A stretch of 64,000 nt of DNA. Origin: Limnephilus marmoratus (Eukaryota; Arthropoda; Insecta; Trichoptera; Limnephilidae). The stretch lies in contig OU862913.1 in assembly GCA_917880885.1 (NCBI GenBank), forward strand, positions 44,301,460 to 44,365,459, given 5' to 3'. Made by a program: the position numbers and the translations under genes. Shown piece by piece: positions 47,101 to 53,100 of the stretch; position 1 is the first letter of the stretch; every line of letters begins with the position of its first letter. The notes beneath the pieces were generated by a model. That model was not told where the DNA came from, made no database searches, and saw only the letters and a program-made list of their open reading frames with translations.

Positions 47101-50100
47101 CAATTTTAAAAAAAAATAATGTTTTCGAGTTTTGGCAACCCTACAACGTCTCGTGTTCTGTCTAAAGTCTAAGTCTAAACCAAAGTGCAGAGGATCTTCC
47201 TTTGCTCCAATCAGGACACTTTAAGATGCTACACGTAAATTTCAATAATAATAATAATAATTATAATATCAAAAATATCTTCAATTTCCTTTACATTTTT
47301 GATATTATACATAATATATTATTTTTTTTACTTCTAATATTAACAAGTGTATATTGAAGTAGAACCTGCAGACAAGCAGCCATGTGGCAGCTTCGCGGGA
47401 CTACCGATAAATTGTCCAAATTATATATCTATTTAAACTATGTTTTTGTTGGAAATAATAAAAAATAAAATAAAAAAAACACGATTCAGTTTTACACTCG
47501 TGTTAGTCAGTCGTCCATTAAAGAAAAGTGATACTGTTTTTTTTCAATAAGTATTATTAAAATGGCTCCTAAGGTGCCAAAACGTGGCGATTGGTCGTCC
47601 AAAGAGAAGCAGAGCTGTTGCACTTTATGAAGAAGGCTACACATACGAAGAAATTGCAAAAATATTGGGTGGAGAAGCTACCAAGTCTGGAATAAGAAAG
47701 GTTTGCCAATGCTGCAAGGAGACTAAAATTACGAAAACAGTCCGAAAATCGTCCAAACGCCACAAAATGATAGGAGCATGTGTTGCCTTACCATGCAGAA
47801 CCATCGTCGAACATCCAATTCTTGCTTCTTCATTACAGTTTCCAAGTTTCCAAGATGTGTTGCCTTACCATGCAGAACCATCGTCGAACATCCAAAGATA
47901 CTAAAAAGGTCGTTAAAGCTGCTGGATTCGATATTACTGAATAACATTTTTAAAAAATTAGGCAAGAATAATAAAAGTATAACCATAACACGAAACAGAG
48001 GCATTAACGGCTGAAATGGGGTGTAACCCATAAGTAACGGACTTCAGAAGTCTGGGCAAAGGTGAAATGGAGTGATGCGACCAAAATTTTCACTTTTGAG
48101 AGTGATGGAATTAGATTTGTTGTATTTGGAGGCCCTGAGGAAAATAATTTCCCTCAGGGCCTATGCCATCTTTGGGGATGCCGTGTGGAGGTTTTTTTTA
48201 AGGAAAGAGAAGAGAGGAGAGTTCTGGGAAGGAAAAGGGTTTAAGAAGTGTGTAAGAATCTGGGGTTCAGTATGTCCTGGTCATCCGCCTCCAAGACCTA
48301 GACAAACCTCAACCCATGAACCCGGGCACCCCTGCTCAATCACCAAACGTAGCGAACCACCTGGGGTGACCTATGGCAGAGGTGTTGGTTATCCAATAAA
48401 CTTTCCCAGGGCGGCGGTACCCATTCCCGCCACCTAAATTTAAAATGGAAGATGTGATACCAAAATGCATTACTGTGACAATGAAAAATTTGAATTATTA
48501 TGCAAAATCTTCGTAATTAATAAATAATTTGTTTTTTGCCATGTCGTTGTTTTCTTCAGCATTTTTGTTATTTATATAAAAAAAACATTTAAATCTATTC
48601 AAAATATAACAGTAATATGTTGTTGAATTAATTGGCTAACAAAATTACAATTAAACACCAACGTAATTTAAAAAAGAGAGAATGAACATCATATACAAGA
48701 AATTTATAAAAAGTGTTTATACTTATATCCACTAGTGTATATATATAAAAATTGAGGTTCCATATGTTTGCGTCTGCAAATCTCGGATAGTAATCTATGG
48801 ATTGACTCAATTTTTTACAGGTCATTGCATTTTAGCAGAAAATTGTTTCTATGACACGTGTGAGCTCTGTCGTTATGAGATTCGTATAAAAAATTGGCAA
48901 TAAATCTACCCTGTGCCGTTTGAAATATGAGTGTATTTCATCATAGGCGGATTTAGGGGGGGGGGGGGGGGGGGCACGGGGGCACGTGCCCCCCCAGACG
49001 GTATTTTTGTGTACTGTGGAGATTCCATCACAGTACATACATAGAAGCAGAAACTGTCTTTATTAAACATTTAATTTTTCTATTGTTTTGACACTTTCAT
49101 AAATCTTCCTATATATACTTGAACTTGTAACCGTCCGCCCCTTGTGCCCCCTCCCCCCCCCGAAAAAAATCCTGAATTGTTGGTTTTTTTGCCCGTCCGC
49201 CCTTTGTGCCCCCCCCCCAGAAACAAATCCTGGATCCGCCCTTGTATTTCATATATTTTAGCGGCAAGGAAGGTAGGCGGGAGGGGGAGGGGAATCCGGG
49301 ATGGGCGGAGGTAGATTCGCGGGAGGGGGGTCGAGGGAGAGAGGAAGGCGGGGAAAATGGAGAGCGGGACAGATGGAAGCGGAAAAGAGGAGAAGGAAAG
49401 GTGAGGGGGAACGCGGGAGGGGTAGAGGAGGCGGAAGGGAACGGAAACGAATTGGAAAGGACACGCAGGCAGAAACAATATATTTATTTCAGAGGCATTG
49501 CAACGCATGCCGGGTTCAGCCAGTATATTTATAAAAATCGTACATCCATCTATCCTAAGCAGTTTTTTATAATATACAAAGAAACGATTTTTTTCTCTCT
49601 AATATTATAAAAAATATTATATTATTAAGAATTACGAACATATTGTAGAGATTTATTATATTTCCCAGTTAACCGCTCAGGAGTTTTAAAATTTGTTCGC
49701 TTTTCGTAACAACTCATAAAGGTCTCAAAGAAATCGTTGCGTTTCCCTTATTATTCTAAAATCCTTTTTAAATGTAACAATAATCGGACTGAGTATACGA
49801 AACACTCACTTTTACCTAGGTTACATGAAGTTACTAATAGATATGCAGATGTGATAGATCTATTTAACTGCACGGAACACAGGTACAAGAAGGCTATGCT
49901 ATCATATTTTTTTAATCACTATTAATTTTATTTGTATTATGGATTTTTGCATGTAAATGTATCTCTCGTGTCACTTCCCAATGTATCGTCACAATTAACT
50001 GTTATACATACACTGTTTTACCATCACTAATATTTTGAATATGAATTTGTGACATGTAATTAATGTTTATGGCATACTTATGCCGTTTGTATTAAATAAA

Positions 50101-53100
50101 TAAATAAATTATTATAGTGAGACATATAATCTAATCTAAAATCTAAACGGTACTAGAAAGAGAAAACGACACGCTGTATATTCAAATGTAAAAATTAACC
50201 ACAAAAGAATTAAAATGTACACCTCTATGAAACCAAAGTTTCCGACCGCAATTTGAAACTTTTTATTAATTATGTTTACATGAAACTACAGAAAAGCGGG
50301 GTGACCATAAGTGTATAATATTCTGCGTTTATAATACAGTATAAACCAAAGATATTTGAAATATAAGTAGATGTGCTATCTGCTGTTTTTACTATGTGGG
50401 TCTGCGCTTCCGGGTGTCGCCGATATTGTTTACCAATTAACAAATAATCTAAAAGAACAAATAGTTAACGAATAAACCAAACGAACGTTAAACTAAATGA
50501 AGAATTCTTTCCTTATTCAAAATATATTGTTTACCAATATTAATGCACATTTTCTAAAAATCTACGAAATGAACAAATTCTTTTTGTATGAAAACTACGC
50601 TAATTAGCGCGTAGTCCGGCGACAGTTGCGCGGACACCATAGCATATCTCTTCTGTATTTGAATATCTTTGGTATAAACGCATAATACACTTGTTTAATA
50701 AAATATTACGTCTGTTTTATTTTTTCCATCACCTTTTTAAAACTTTTTTTATGTTTGTGTGCAAAATTTGTCCCGCGAACCCCCCTCCCGAGTCCCCCTC
50801 CCCCCTCCCAGCTCCCCCTCCTTCTTCCCAGGTTCCCCTCCCCCTCCCCCATCTCTCCCTCCCTCCCGCTTTCCTTTCAAACCTCGCGTGCCACCAATAA
50901 CATTTTTTTATACAAATTTCATAATGCCAGACCTCACCTGAAGTTTCATAAAAAACCTTGTCCTGACAATAACAAACACACAAAAAAAGAATTATCCAAT
51001 TTGGTACAGTCGTTCGAAAGTTATGCGCTTAGCAACACATTCAGCGATTCATTTTTACATTATAGACTAGCAGACCCGGCCACACGTTGCTGTGGCTAAC
51101 GAAACAGAACGCCATTACCAACCTTTATAAAATCCACACCATCCGCTTGCCAGCTGCCCGCTGCCCGCTGCCCGCTGCCCGCTGTCCGCTGCCTGAATTG
51201 AATATTTGAATTTCTCGGCGTTTCTCTACTATAATAAGCATGTATTATACATACAAACCTTCCTCTTGAATCACTATATCTATTGGTGAAAACTGCATGA
51301 AAATCCGTTGCGTAGTTTAAAAGATCTATGCGCACATACATTTTGAGCGACTTCATTTTATACTATACATAAAATTTGAAAAACTATAAAAATCTGAAAA
51401 CTTCAATGTCTTGGACATGTGATGAGAATCAGTGTGCCTAGCTCGCGAATGATCTTATTTTCTATATTGACATAATGCCCAATCGTACTTCTGCAGCGCC
51501 CCCTAAACGCTAAAAATTTAACAACGCCCATAAGGGGGCGCTGGCGCTCCCGTTAAGAATCACTGTTGCAATCGAATTATGGAATGTGGTCGGTGATTGG
51601 AGAGTTAAATTAGCGCTCTTCTCACAAAATAAGTAATTTGAGATTTTTTTTATTTATTTTTTTTTTACATTAACTCCACAAAATAAATACAGTACTTTGA
51701 AATAAATAAATAAATACAGTATAAATACAGTACTTTGACTTTTAAAAATTACAAATTATGACATTTCCTTTTCCTTCCACTGTGGTGCGATGAGTCCAGC
51801 TGGAGAAATCAGAAGGTCTCCCTCAACTAGCCTCACCTGATCCGGCTCGCAACGCAGTAGGTGGGCAAACGCATGCGCCGCCAAAACTTATACAAACGTC
51901 CCCCCATGAAACCGGGCACCCCTGCTCAAGCGCGGATCCAGGATTTTTTTCTGGGGGGGGGGGGCACAAGGGCGGACCAACAAAAAATCAACAATTACTG
52001 TTAGAAATAAACTTTAAGTATCACACTTCAAGTCATTTCTACAAGTTCAAGTATGTATAGGAAGGTTTATGAAAGTGTCAAAACAATAGAAAAATCAAAT
52101 GTTTAATAAAGACAGTTTTTGCTTGGATTGGAATCTCCACAGTACACAAAAATACCGTCTGGGGGAGGCACGTGCCCCCCCCCCCTAAATCCGCCCTTGC
52201 CCCTGCTAAGTCACCAAACGTAGCGAACCACTTGTGGTGACCTTTGGTTAGACAATAAATGGTTCCCGGGGCAGCGATACCCATACCCGCCTCACAATTA
52301 GTTGATAAAATGGTGTTGAAATTCATTAAAATTGCTGGAATACTCATTTTAAAACTTATAAAATGAACCTAAGTTAATAATAAAAACATAATCCACAACG
52401 TGATTTTTTTATTTGAATACCTCACAGGTGAGACTATGGCATCCCCAATTGGGGTATGTTGTGAGGCTGAATGTAATGAGGAGGGGAAGGAGATGGGAAA
52501 GAGGAAGGTGGGAAATGAGAAATAATAGTGGCTATTGAGATCTGGTGACCAAACACGGCTAAAGCTATTTCTACCGTGAAAACCTCAATCAAAAATGAAA
52601 TTAAAATAAAAAATAAAATAATTTACCTTATGTCAATTTTTCCGAAGCCATCATATTTGCCATCAGTCAATACTGAGTTGCCGGTTGGTTCGCAGAGGTA
52701 ATAGGGCACGCAGACGCAACTGTCACCTGTCTCATCGTCCACTATAGTGGTGGGTCCTGTAGTCGGCACCACGGTGATCTGAAACACAATGGGAGGATTA
52801 GTCTTTAGTAATGGCCTAGTCTAGTAATTGGTGATGCCACCGAATTCAGGAGTAATGGTCTGGACTTGTGATTGGTGATGCCACTAATTCAGGAGAAAGG
52901 TCTAGACTGGTGATTAGTGATGCCAATAATTCAGGAGCAAGGGTCTGCGATCGCAGCATGGTCGATCGATATAGGTTTTATCGAAAATGTCGGTAATTGC
53001 GATCGCTCCCGAGCATGACTGCAGGCCGCTAACGAATAAACAACAGTATACGTCAAATATATTAGGAACCTCTAGTCATTGCGAACGATTATTTGTTCGT

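Larger units (their letters stand above)
46880..48737 (+). mobile_element. Tc1/mariner element, decayed
   Basis: Ends CACTAGTGGACTTAAGTATG and CTTATATCCACTAGTG, with TA at 46878-46879 and 48738-48739. The inside carries a broken transposase and an F-block insertion. Confidence 0.85.
49669..50760. mobile_element. TTAA-MITE copy holding a LINE tail and MITE-J
   Basis: TTAA at 49669-49672, then GTTCGCTTTTCGTAACAACT; family sequence resumes at about 50115 and again at 50680. The right end is replaced by Helitron-C sequence. Confidence 0.6.
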
